Positions 28,836-36,028 of a stretch of DNA of 37,896 nucleotides are shown here, one piece after another. Numbering within the stretch: position 1 is the first letter of the stretch; the number at the start of each line of letters is the position of its first letter. Below the pieces are notes generated by a model. It was not told the DNA's origin and ran no database searches. It worked only from the letters and a program-made list of their open reading frames with translations. Source of the DNA: Pseudomonas sp. CBZ-4 (GTDB taxonomy: Bacteria > Pseudomonadota > Gammaproteobacteria > Pseudomonadales > Pseudomonadaceae). The stretch covers positions 1 to 37,896 of the forward strand of contig NZ_ANNV01000172.1 of the NCBI RefSeq assembly GCF_000346755.1, in the 5' to 3' direction. Made by a program: the position numbers and the translations under genes.

Positions 28836-30179
28836 TCAAGCTCCCAGCAGGCTTTGCCCGCACACCCGTACGACTTGTCCGTTGACCCCGCCGGAAGCCG
28901 GGTGCGCCAGCCAGGCGATCGTCTCGGCCACGTCAATCGGCTGCCCGCCCTGGGACAGCGAATTCATGCGCCGCCCCGCTTCGCGGATCATCAACGGAAT
29001 CTTCGCGGTCATCTGGGTTTCGATAAACCCCGGCGCCACCGCATTGACCGTGACCTGCTGCGCCGCCGCGCGCGGCGCGAGGCCTTGCACCAGGCCAATC
29101 ACCCCGGCCTTGGAGGTGGCGTAGTTGCTTTGCCCGAGGTTGCCGGCGATGCCGGAGATCGACGACACGCACACAATGCGCCCACCGGGGTTGAGGCCCT
29201 GGCTGTCCAGCAACGCCTCGCTCAGGCGCAGGGGCGCGTCCAGGTTGACCGCCAACACACTGCGCCACGCGGCCTCGGTCATCTTGGCGATGGTCTTGTC
29301 ACGGGTGATCCCGGCGTTATGCACCACCACGTCAAATGCGCCGTATTGACTGACATGGGCGTGCAACAGCGCAGCGGCGTCGGCGGCGGTGATGTCCAAC
29401 GGTAATGCCGAACCGCCCACACTGGCCGCCGCTTGTTGCAGCGAGTCCTGGGCCTGGGGCACATCCACACACACCACGTGGGCACCGTCGCGGGCCAGCA
29501 CCTGGGCAATCGCCAGGCCGATGCCACGGGACGCACCGGTGACCAGCGCGCGGCGACCGGCGAAAGGCTTGTCCCAGTTGACCGTCACGTGACCGTCCAC
29601 GGGGTTTTCCACGCGCACCACCTGCCCCGAAACGTAGGCCGAGCGGCGCGACAGAAAGAAGCGCAGGCTGCTGTCCAGCGCATCTTCGGCCCCCGGCGCC
29701 ACGTAGAGCAATTGCACGGTGATCGCGCGGCGCAGCTCCTTGGCCAGGGAGCGCACCAAACCTTCGAGGGCACGCTGGGCGATGGCCTGGGGCAAGTCCG
29801 CGCAATGCTCCGGCGCGATGCCGAGCACCACCACGCGGCCGTGCTGGCTGAGACGTTTGCCGTTGGCATGGAAGAATTCGTACAGCTCATCCAACTGTTG
29901 CAGGCCGCTCACGCCGCTGGCGTCAAACACCGCACCCTGCACCTTGCCGGTGGACGGTGCCTTGAGCGTGGCCGCAGCGGCGGTGACCGTATCGGTGGCG
30001 CTGAAGAGCTGTTGCACCTGCGCAGCCAGGCGCCCTGCCCCGGCGACGATCACCGGGTTGGCCAAGCCCTGCTGGCCGCTGCGATGGCGTTGCAACGGCA
30101 GTGGCTGTGGCAAACCGATGGCCTGGGCGAGGCGGCGGCCCCAAGGGGAATTGACGAACGTTAGATAGCTGTCACTCAT
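28836..30179 (-). CDS. Long FabG4-like 3-oxoacyl-CoA/ACP reductase
   Basis: A 447-residue high-molecular-weight FabG. The N-terminal ~200 residues are a degenerate Rossmann-like domain. The C-terminal half is a full short-chain dehydrogenase with TGASRGIG (214-221), NAG (288-290), the SS of CVSSISG (339-340), and Y353/K357 in YATSK. The size and two-domain design match mycobacterial FabG4 (Rv0242c), which prefers NAD(H) and acyl-CoA. It could therefore run in the oxidative direction on (R)-3-hydroxyacyl-CoA. I chose the ATG at 30179; a GTG 12 bases upstream is also open. A REP element separates it from fadE upstream. Confidence 0.9.
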   Translation of the reverse strand: MSDSYLTFVNSPWGRRLAQAIGLPQPLPLQRHRSGQQGLANPVIVAGAGRLAAQVQQLFSATDTVTAAAATLKAPSTGKVQGAVFDASGVSGLQQLDELYEFFHANGKRLSQHGRVVVLGIAPEHCADLPQAIAQRALEGLVRSLAKELRRAITVQLLYVAPGAEDALDSSLRFFLSRRSAYVSGQVVRVENPVDGHVTVNWDKPFAGRRALVTGASRGIGLAIAQVLARDGAHVVCVDVPQAQDSLQQAAASVGGSALPLDITAADAAALLHAHVSQYGAFDVVVHNAGITRDKTIAKMTEAAWRSVLAVNLDAPLRLSEALLDSQGLNPGGRIVCVSSISGIAGNLGQSNYATSKAGVIGLVQGLAPRAAAQQVTVNAVAPGFIETQMTAKIPLMIREAGRRMNSLSQGGQPIDVAETIAWLAHPASGGVNGQVVRVCGQSLLGA

Positions 30180-30222
30180 AGATAAACCCACTCACAACAC
30201 TGTCTTGACCTGTAAACCCGAT

Positions 30223-30296
30223 CCCTGTGGGAGCTGGCTTGCCTGCGATAGCGGTGTATCAGGTACACCGTCATCGCGGGCAAGCCCGGCTCCCAC
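30223..30296. repeat. REP-type inverted repeat inside the fatty-acid gene cluster
   Basis: The arms GTGGGAGCTGGCTTGCCTGC and GCGGGCAAGCCCGGCTCCCAC flank a short loop with GCGGTGTA...TACACCG. It lies in the 133-base gap between the fadE stop and the fabG start, on the same transcribed strand. Confidence 0.85.
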
Positions 30297-30312
30297 ATCG
30301 ACCGTGTTACGG

Positions 30313-32838
30313 CTAGTTGACCGAGGCGTTTTCGCCCTGGCTGCTACGGCGCTTGGCCACCGGTTCCAGCGCCTGCTTGCGCTGCTGCAACGCCTCCAGC
30401 AAACCAAAGTCCTGCGGGAAGTCGTCCACCTGGATGGCGTGATCGGCGTATTCCACATAACGCGCGAGCAAGGCGTCTTCGTCATCGCTGATCAGGTCCA
30501 GCGCCCGCGCCTTGACCCGCCACGCGGTGAAGGCCGTGGCCGAGATCGGCAGCGGTTCGAGCAGGCCTTGCTTGATCGCAGGCTTGAGGCGCGCGTCGAT
30601 CAACTCCACCTGTGGCAACAAGCGGAAGCCCAGTTCGCCGTAGGCCAACTTGTCGATTTCCGGACGAGGAATGTAGGAATTGGCCAGCAAACGGTCACGG
30701 GTTTCGCCGGGGGTTTGCACCACATCCGCCACCTGCGCCAACAGGCGATCCGACGGTTTGCGCAGGGGAATGCCCCACGGAAAACTCAAGCCACGCACCA
30801 CCGCCGCAGCGGCTTTGGATGGGTAATTGTCGAGCACTTCGGCGAGGGCTTCATGGGCGCGCAGCAACGCATCCTGCGCCGCCCAATGCACCAGCGGCAG
30901 GTCCGCCTGGGACCGGCCGTCGTCCTCAAAACGCTTGAGCACACAGGACAGGATGTACAGCTGCGACAGAATATCTCCCAAACGCCCGGTGATACTTTCC
31001 TTGCGCTTGAGGGCACCGCCCAGCACGCCCATGGACACATCCGAGATCAACGCCAGCACCACTGACAGACGATTGGCCTGGCGGTAGTAGGACGCCAGCG
31101 CCGGATCGGTCTTGGCCGGCACGGCAATCAGCCGCCCACCCGTCAGCGCATGCACCGCCGCGCGTACGGTATTGGCCAGCACAAAACTCACATGGCCGAA
31201 CATGGCGCTGTCAAAGTCTTCCAGGGACTGGCGCCGGTCCGGGTTGCGCGCCGCTTCCATCTCGCGGAACACGTAGGGATGGCAACGGATCAGGCCCTGG
31301 CCAAAGATGATCAGGCAGCGGGTCATGATATTGGCGCCTTCCACCGTGATGGCGATGGGGCTTTGCTGATAGGCACGGGCGAGGAAGTTGTTCGGCCCCA
31401 TGCAGATGCCCTTGCCGGCGACGATGTCCATGCCGTCGTTGACGATGATCCGCGCGCGCTCGGTGACGTGGTACTTGGCAATGGCGGAGATCACCGAAGG
31501 TTTTTCACCCGCATCCAGGGACGCCACCGAGACTTTGCGCACCGCATCGCACGCATACAAATGCCCGGCCATGCGCGCCAGTGGTGCCTGCACACCTTCG
31601 AACTTGCCAATGGGCAGCCCGAACTGTTTACGCATCGCCGCATACGCGGTGGTGCCGCGCACGGCGACCTTGCCCAGGCCGACGTTGGCCGACGGCAGGG
31701 AAATCGCCCGCCCGGCGGCCAGGCATTCCATCAGCATGCGCCAGCCGTTGCCGACTTGTTCGCGGCCGCCGATCACCCACTCCAGTGGGATAAACACGTC
31801 CTTGCCGGTGGTCGGGCCGTTCTGGAACACCGCATTCAACGGCCAGTGCCGGCGGCCGCTGTTGACCCCGGGGTGATCCGTGGGAATCAACGCACAGGTG
31901 ATCCCCAGCGAACCGGCCGGGCCGAGCAAACCGTCGGGGTCTTCGGCGCGGAACGCCAGGCCGAGCACGGTGGCAATCGGGCCGAGGGTGATGTAGCGCT
32001 TGTCCCAGGTCACGCGAAAACCCAGCACTTCCTCGCCTTCATGGGTGCCTTTGCAGGCGATGCCCAGGTCGGGGATCGCCCCGGCGTCGGAGCCGGCATA
32101 GGGGCTGGTCAGGGCGAAACACGGGATGTCCTCGCCCCGCGCCAGGCGTGGCAGGTAGTAGTTGCGCTGGGCGTCGGTGCCGTAATGCAGCAGCAACTCG
32201 GCCGGGCCCAGGGAGTTGGGCACCATCACCGAAATCGCCGCCGCCGAGCAGCGCGTCGACAACTTCATCACCACCTGCGAATGGGCGTAGTGGGAGAAGC
32301 CTTTGCCGCCGTACTGCTTGGGAATGATCATGCCGAGAAAGCCGGCGTCCTTGGTGTACTGCCAGCCTTCGGGGGACATGTCCTGCCACACCTGGGTGGT
32401 TTCCCAGTCGTTGGCGATGTCGCACAGGGTTTCCACTTCGTTATCGAGGAAGGCCTGTTCTTCCGCGCTGAGGCTGGCGGGGGCGGCTTGCAGCAGGCGC
32501 TGCCAGTCGGGTTTGCCGCTGAACAGCTCGGCGTCCCACCACACGGTGCCGGACTCGATGGCGGCGCGTTCGGTGTCGGACATGGCCGGCATGATGGTGC
32601 GAAACAGGGCCAGGGCCTTGCTGGTCAACAGGCTGCGTCGCAGGGGTTTGATCGTCATCAGCAACGCGGGGGCTACCACCAGCACTGCCGCGACAGTGGC
32701 ACCAAAACCTCCAACCACGTTGAACAAGTAGCCTATCGCTAACCAAACCAGGCCAGCGCCCAACCAAAGGGCCGCGGCCGCTTGTCGATACGCCAGGGCA
32801 ATCGCTGCTGCGACACCCGCCAATAACCAGATAACCAT
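30313..32838 (-). CDS. fadE: Membrane-anchored acyl-CoA dehydrogenase FadE
   Basis: An 841-residue FadE of the large E. coli type (about 814 residues), not the 380-residue soluble class. Two to three membrane helices occupy the first ~70 residues (VIWLLAGVAAAIALA; LWLGAGLVWLAIGYLF; ATVAAVLVVAPALL). These are followed by a linker with MSDTERAAIESGTVWWDAELF and the flavin dehydrogenase core (FALTSPYAGSDAGAIPD; VEGANIMTRCLIIFGQG). It catalyses the first beta-oxidation step at the inner membrane. AGAGG precedes the ATG. A terminator upstream (32971-32996) separates it from fadL, so it has its own promoter in 32839-32970, where a TTCAA-N8-TTGAA repeat sits. No CA motif is near its start. Confidence 0.93.
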   Translation of the reverse strand: MVIWLLAGVAAAIALAYRQAAAALWLGAGLVWLAIGYLFNVVGGFGATVAAVLVVAPALLMTIKPLRRSLLTSKALALFRTIMPAMSDTERAAIESGTVWWDAELFSGKPDWQRLLQAAPASLSAEEQAFLDNEVETLCDIANDWETTQVWQDMSPEGWQYTKDAGFLGMIIPKQYGGKGFSHYAHSQVVMKLSTRCSAAAISVMVPNSLGPAELLLHYGTDAQRNYYLPRLARGEDIPCFALTSPYAGSDAGAIPDLGIACKGTHEGEEVLGFRVTWDKRYITLGPIATVLGLAFRAEDPDGLLGPAGSLGITCALIPTDHPGVNSGRRHWPLNAVFQNGPTTGKDVFIPLEWVIGGREQVGNGWRMLMECLAAGRAISLPSANVGLGKVAVRGTTAYAAMRKQFGLPIGKFEGVQAPLARMAGHLYACDAVRKVSVASLDAGEKPSVISAIAKYHVTERARIIVNDGMDIVAGKGICMGPNNFLARAYQQSPIAITVEGANIMTRCLIIFGQGLIRCHPYVFREMEAARNPDRRQSLEDFDSAMFGHVSFVLANTVRAAVHALTGGRLIAVPAKTDPALASYYRQANRLSVVLALISDVSMGVLGGALKRKESITGRLGDILSQLYILSCVLKRFEDDGRSQADLPLVHWAAQDALLRAHEALAEVLDNYPSKAAAAVVRGLSFPWGIPLRKPSDRLLAQVADVVQTPGETRDRLLANSYIPRPEIDKLAYGELGFRLLPQVELIDARLKPAIKQGLLEPLPISATAFTAWRVKARALDLISDDEDALLARYVEYADHAIQVDDFPQDFGLLEALQQRKQALEPVAKRRSSQGENASVN

Positions 32839-32931
32839 GGGGATACCTCTACTCGATTCAGGGTGCGGCCTAGGGGCGACAGCTGTGAAAAGCTGCGGCG
32901 TAAGGCCACACTACAAACTTGGAAAGACAAA

Positions 32932-32949
32932 TTCAAATTTTGTTTTGAA
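32932..32949 (-). promoter_or_regulatory. TTCAA-N8-TTGAA inverted repeat upstream of fadE
   Basis: The perfect 5-bp half-sites at 32932-32936 and 32945-32949 extend imperfectly to ATTTCAAA-type arms. The site is 94-111 bases before the fadE ATG. The same sequence with the same 8-base spacing lies upstream of alkB (37434-37451). It is a candidate operator; the binding protein is unknown. Confidence 0.5.
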
Positions 32950-32970
32950 ATTTTTATTTAATGTTTGGAC

Positions 32971-32996
32971 AAAAAAATCGGCTGAACGGGTCAGCC
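32971..32996 (-). terminator. Intrinsic terminator after the FadL-type gene
   Basis: On the minus strand GGCTGA-CCCGT-TCAGCC is followed by GATTTTTTTG, a classic stem plus T-run. It lies about 120 bases beyond the FadL stop and before the fadE leader. Confidence 0.85.
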
Positions 32997-33117
32997 CTAT
33001 CGGTTGATCAAATGACCAAATCGCAACGGGTCGCGTGAGCAACCCGTCGGTACATGACAGCGTGAAGGTGCAGCAAGATGCGCTTGCTGCATCGCCGCGC
33101 CGTCGCGCGCATTGCTA

Positions 33118-34551
33118 TTAGAAGCGGTAGGTTGCCGACATACTGACCACCTCGCCTTTACCCTCGGACTTGCCATCAAGACGCGAACCGCCAAGGCGAT
33201 CCTGGTTTTGCGTCTTCAGATTGACGTCCTGCACAAACTGCCGCGAGTAGGCGCCATCGATGCTCAAGCCAGGAATGGCGCGGATGTTGTAGCCAAAACC
33301 CAGCGAAGCGAAGATCCGATCGCCATCCGGGATCCGTGGGTCACGGGTAGAGTTGCGGGTCGGCGTCTGGTCAAACGAGACACCACTGCGCAGTGTCAGG
33401 TCGTCGGTGAGTTTGTAGTCGCCGCCGAACGAGTATTGCCAGGAATCACGGTACTTGTAGGGAATGGAGACGATCAGGTTGCCGTCGGAGGTCAGCGTCA
33501 GGGCCTTGAACGACGACCATTGAGTCCAGGTCGCACTGACACCCAGGGTCAACTTGTCATTGAATTCATGCACCCAATCGAAAGAGGCATTGGCCGGGAT
33601 ATCCAACCGAGTTTCCGCATTGGCACCGTCCGGTTGCAGGTTCAGGCCCGGATAGAGGACGCCCACCAGCGTAGTGCCATCGGGCAGTGCCGGGTCGGTC
33701 ATCAGGCTTTTCAACGCCGCGTCGGCACGGATGTTGTATTTGCCCTCCATCTTGTTCTTGATTTTCGCGTGGTAGTTCAAGCCGAGCGTGTCTTGCGCGG
33801 TGGGCTTCCAGACCACGCCGGTAAACCAGCCCACCGACGTGTTATCGACCTTGACCCGCATCAACGCGTCACCCACGCCGGATGGGAACGGAATGCCGGC
33901 CGGCGAAGCCGCTGCCGCCCCCAGCAGGTCAATGTTCTGGCTGACAAAGCCTTTACTGTGCTGAACGATTGCACCGGCACCGATGGAAAACTGGTCCGTG
34001 ACCTTGAACGACAGAGACCCTGTAAGCCCTACCGTTTCGATCTTGGTATCAACAGCGAAGTCGCGCCCCTTCCAGTCTTGATCCCAGGTACTGCGCATGC
34101 CTTGAGGCACCACCTGGCTCAGGCCGAAGGCAAAGCGGTCATTGATGGGTAAAACCATGAAGCCGGTGGGCAGCCAGGCGGTAAAACCACCTTCGCCACC
34201 GTCACCTTGAGAATAAGGGGTGCCAAAGCTCCCGTCCGGGTTCAACGGGGTTTTCTCCAACGGGTTACCGTTAAGGTCATAGGCCTGACCTTTGTATTTG
34301 ATATTGATTCGAGCGTAGTCAACCGTGAACTGCGCAACCTTATGATCGATAAAGGCCATGGCTGCAGGGTTGTTGTAGGCCGCGCCCGGGTCATCCTTGA
34401 ACAGCGAGCCGCCCCCGAATCCGCGCCCCCAGCCTGCCGCACCCACGGTCGGCGTCGCAAAACCACCGGCCTGGACCGGCACCGTTACCGCCATCCCGCC
34501 CAGCAATGCCAGCCCCAGCGCAACCTGCATCTGTAACTTTTTATTGTTCAT
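33118..34551 (-). CDS. OmpP1/FadL-family outer-membrane channel
   Basis: A 477-residue outer-membrane beta-barrel for uptake of long-chain fatty acids or other hydrophobic compounds. The signal peptide (hydrophobic VALGLALLGGMAVTV, cut after VQA) is followed by GGFATPTVGAAGWGRGFGGG. This corresponds to the plug/N-terminal region of FadL, then DDPGAAYNNPAAMAF, a strong FadL motif. The barrel ends in SATYRF with a terminal Phe. The ATG at 34551 follows AAGGAG; a GTG six bases upstream is less likely. It has its own terminator and CA motifs on both sides of the start codon. Its position between PraB-like/alkB genes and fadE suggests uptake of alkanes or fatty acids for the same pathway. Confidence 0.93.
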   Translation of the reverse strand: MNNKKLQMQVALGLALLGGMAVTVPVQAGGFATPTVGAAGWGRGFGGGSLFKDDPGAAYNNPAAMAFIDHKVAQFTVDYARINIKYKGQAYDLNGNPLEKTPLNPDGSFGTPYSQGDGGEGGFTAWLPTGFMVLPINDRFAFGLSQVVPQGMRSTWDQDWKGRDFAVDTKIETVGLTGSLSFKVTDQFSIGAGAIVQHSKGFVSQNIDLLGAAAASPAGIPFPSGVGDALMRVKVDNTSVGWFTGVVWKPTAQDTLGLNYHAKIKNKMEGKYNIRADAALKSLMTDPALPDGTTLVGVLYPGLNLQPDGANAETRLDIPANASFDWVHEFNDKLTLGVSATWTQWSSFKALTLTSDGNLIVSIPYKYRDSWQYSFGGDYKLTDDLTLRSGVSFDQTPTRNSTRDPRIPDGDRIFASLGFGYNIRAIPGLSIDGAYSRQFVQDVNLKTQNQDRLGGSRLDGKSEGKGEVVSMSATYRF

Positions 34552-34568
34552 GCGCACTCCTTATTATT
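34541..34568 (-). promoter_or_regulatory. Two candidate Crc/Hfq CA motifs flanking the FadL start
   Basis: AATAATAA (34561-34568) precedes the AAGGAG ribosome site, and AACAATAA (34541-34548) forms codons 2-4 of the gene. Both are perfect AAYAAYAA matches, so the initiation region is bracketed. Confidence 0.65.
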
Positions 34569-34687
34569 ATCAACGGCCGGTCAGGCAGACACGTCCTTAA
34601 CCTGCCGGGTACTCAGTCATGAGCCCCTGCTTGTTTGGGTGAGACTTTTTTACTTATGCAGCGGGTGTACACGTCCCCATTCCATCA

Positions 34688-34713
34688 ACCGGCGCCCCTT
34701 GCGAGACGCCGGT
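34688..34713 (-). terminator. Hairpin after the PraB-like gene
   Basis: ACCGGCG and CGCCGGT pair around a 12-base loop, about 40 bases beyond the stop at 34750. No T-run follows on the minus strand, so termination is uncertain. Confidence 0.4.
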
Positions 34714-34749
34714 CTTTAACGGGTGATCAGCCCTTGGTTCCAACTCGCC

Positions 34750-35262
34750 TTACTGAACGCTCAGGCCCGGCGCGTTAACGGTGAGGGTCTGGATGGTGCA
34801 GTTGCCGGTGCCCTGCCCAAGCAATGTCTGATTGGTTGCGCCCAGAACATGCGTGCCCTGGTTCCAGGTCACGTTGATGTTGGTCGGACCGCAATCCGAT
34901 TTAGGAATCAGTGGAGGAGCACCATTGATCACGTAACCCACATTGCTCAAAGTGCCGGTTGTGGTGGTAAGGGCTTTGAGCACCCAACCTGGATTAGGCA
35001 GGCTTTTGAGCTGTGCCAGCGGGCACAAAATGCCGCCGGTGAACGTCGCGCTGGAAATCGTCGCGATGCCGCCCGATACCGTACCGCTGGCCGTCAGGGT
35101 GCAAGTCACCGGCAGGGACGAAGACGGCGACAACACAGTGATGGAACCGGTCAGGTTGGTGAACGGCCCTTCAGGGGTAATCACCGCAGCGCTGGCCATC
35201 GACGCCGCGCCAAAGCACATTGCAAAAGAAGTTGCACAAACGAGGGTTTTCAAACTTTTCAT
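34750..35262 (-). CDS. praB: PraB-like exported protein (alkane oxidation activator family)
   Basis: A 170-residue exported protein. The signal peptide MKSLKTLVCATSFAMCFGAA ends at ASA near residue 25. The mature part is rich in Ser/Thr/Gly with spaced Cys residues and short beta-like repeats (FTNLTGSITV; CTLTASGTVSGGIATISSATFTGG). This matches what I know as PraB, named for stimulating n-alkane growth in P. aeruginosa. A secreted or surface role in hydrocarbon contact is likely. The mechanism is unknown. It is followed on the plus-side by FadL and preceded by a paralogue, then alkB. AACAACAA overlaps its start codon. Confidence 0.75.
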   Translation of the reverse strand: MKSLKTLVCATSFAMCFGAASMASAAVITPEGPFTNLTGSITVLSPSSSLPVTCTLTASGTVSGGIATISSATFTGGILCPLAQLKSLPNPGWVLKALTTTTGTLSNVGYVINGAPPLIPKSDCGPTNINVTWNQGTHVLGATNQTLLGQGTGNCTIQTLTVNAPGLSVQ

Positions 35263-35269
35263 TGTTGTT
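35262..35269 (-). promoter_or_regulatory. Candidate Crc/Hfq CA motif at the PraB-like start codon
   Basis: The minus strand reads GAGGAACAACAATG: the AACAACAA run follows the ribosome site and includes the A of the ATG. Binding there would directly block initiation. Confidence 0.6.
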
Positions 35270-35281
35270 CCTCACATGTTA

Positions 35282-35300
35282 TGGCGAAGTCATTTCGCCA
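35282..35300 (-). other. Hairpin in the leader between the two PraB-like genes
   Basis: TGGCGAA and TTCGCCA form a perfect 7-bp stem with a 5-base loop, 20-38 bases before the start of the downstream PraB-like gene. No T-run follows, so an mRNA-processing or stability element is as likely as a terminator. Confidence 0.4.
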
Positions 35301-35397
35301 GGGGGTAATGGCCATGAACGAGAGGTCACGGTGAAACACAGCAGAACTTCCCTTTCCAGCCAAATCTCAATTCGATTACCGCAACAACATCTGACGC

Positions 35398-35892
35398 TTA
35401 TTCCACAACTTTGAAGTTGGGCGGCATCTTGATCGACACCGTCTTGATCTTGCAGTCTTCGCCAATCGGCACATTGCTGGCTTCCAACTTGCCGGTGGCG
35501 TTATCCCACGTACCGTCCGCCGTGGAAGGACCACACTTGCCGCCCAGGCCGAAGGCGTGCACGTCTACGCTGATCTTCGACATGGAGCCGCTCTTGGTGT
35601 CTTTGGCGATCAATACCCAGGGCAAGTTGATGGCTTCGACCCGGCTGCACTTGAGGCCGCCGTCGAATTCGACTTTGTCGACATTCACCGATGAACCATC
35701 CGCCGCGACCTTGCCGGCGACCTTGATGGTGCAGTCGGCGCTGATCAGCGCGCCCTTGGAAAAGCTGATGGGCCCTTGGGCCGTAAAGGCACTGCCGGCC
35801 GGCTCGATGCGCGCGGCCTGGGCCTGGTGATAGACGATCAGCCCCAATGCGGCCAATACGATATGGGTGGTGAACTTGGCAGGTGCTTGCAT
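35398..35892 (-). CDS. Second PraB-like exported protein
   Basis: A 164-residue exported protein starting at 35892 (MQAPAKFTTH), with AAGGGAAGG ahead of it; a longer upstream reading frame has no ribosome site. The signal peptide ends at QAQA. The mature start ARIEPAGSAFTAQGPISFSK parallels AVITPEGPFTNLTGSITV of the neighbouring gene. Both have spaced Cys residues and a GGKCGPS / KSDCGPT block followed by a C-terminal Cys-Lys/Cys-Thr strand. The two are diverged paralogues. The order alkB, this gene, PraB-like, fadL suggests a shared role in alkane use. Confidence 0.72.
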   Translation of the reverse strand: MQAPAKFTTHIVLAALGLIVYHQAQAARIEPAGSAFTAQGPISFSKGALISADCTIKVAGKVAADGSSVNVDKVEFDGGLKCSRVEAINLPWVLIAKDTKSGSMSKISVDVHAFGLGGKCGPSTADGTWDNATGKLEASNVPIGEDCKIKTVSIKMPPNFKVVE

Positions 35893-35914
35893 GGTGTACG
35901 TCCTTCCCTTGAAA

Positions 35915-35925
35915 TTATTTTTGTT
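35915..35925 (-). promoter_or_regulatory. A-rich motif before the second PraB-like gene
   Basis: AACAAAAATAA lies 23-33 bases before the ATG. It matches the relaxed AAnAAnAA form but not AAYAAYAA, so it is a weaker candidate than the others. Confidence 0.4.
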
Positions 35926-36028
35926 AGGGTCAAACAACTTTCTTGCAACTAACCGGGGGAAACCGTGGGCGATAAAAACCTGCGCGATACACAGATCCCG
36001 AGTACGCCCACTTACGTGTTAGTTCACA

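Noticed and set aside
31150..32742. 530-codon plus-strand open frame opposite fadE
   Set aside because: Antisense of a full-length FadE with all its motifs; no ribosome site and unlikely composition.
33026..33047. ACGGGT/ACCCGT stem as the FadL terminator
   Set aside because: It has a short stem and no T-run; the hairpin with a seven-T tract at 32971-32996 is a far better terminator.
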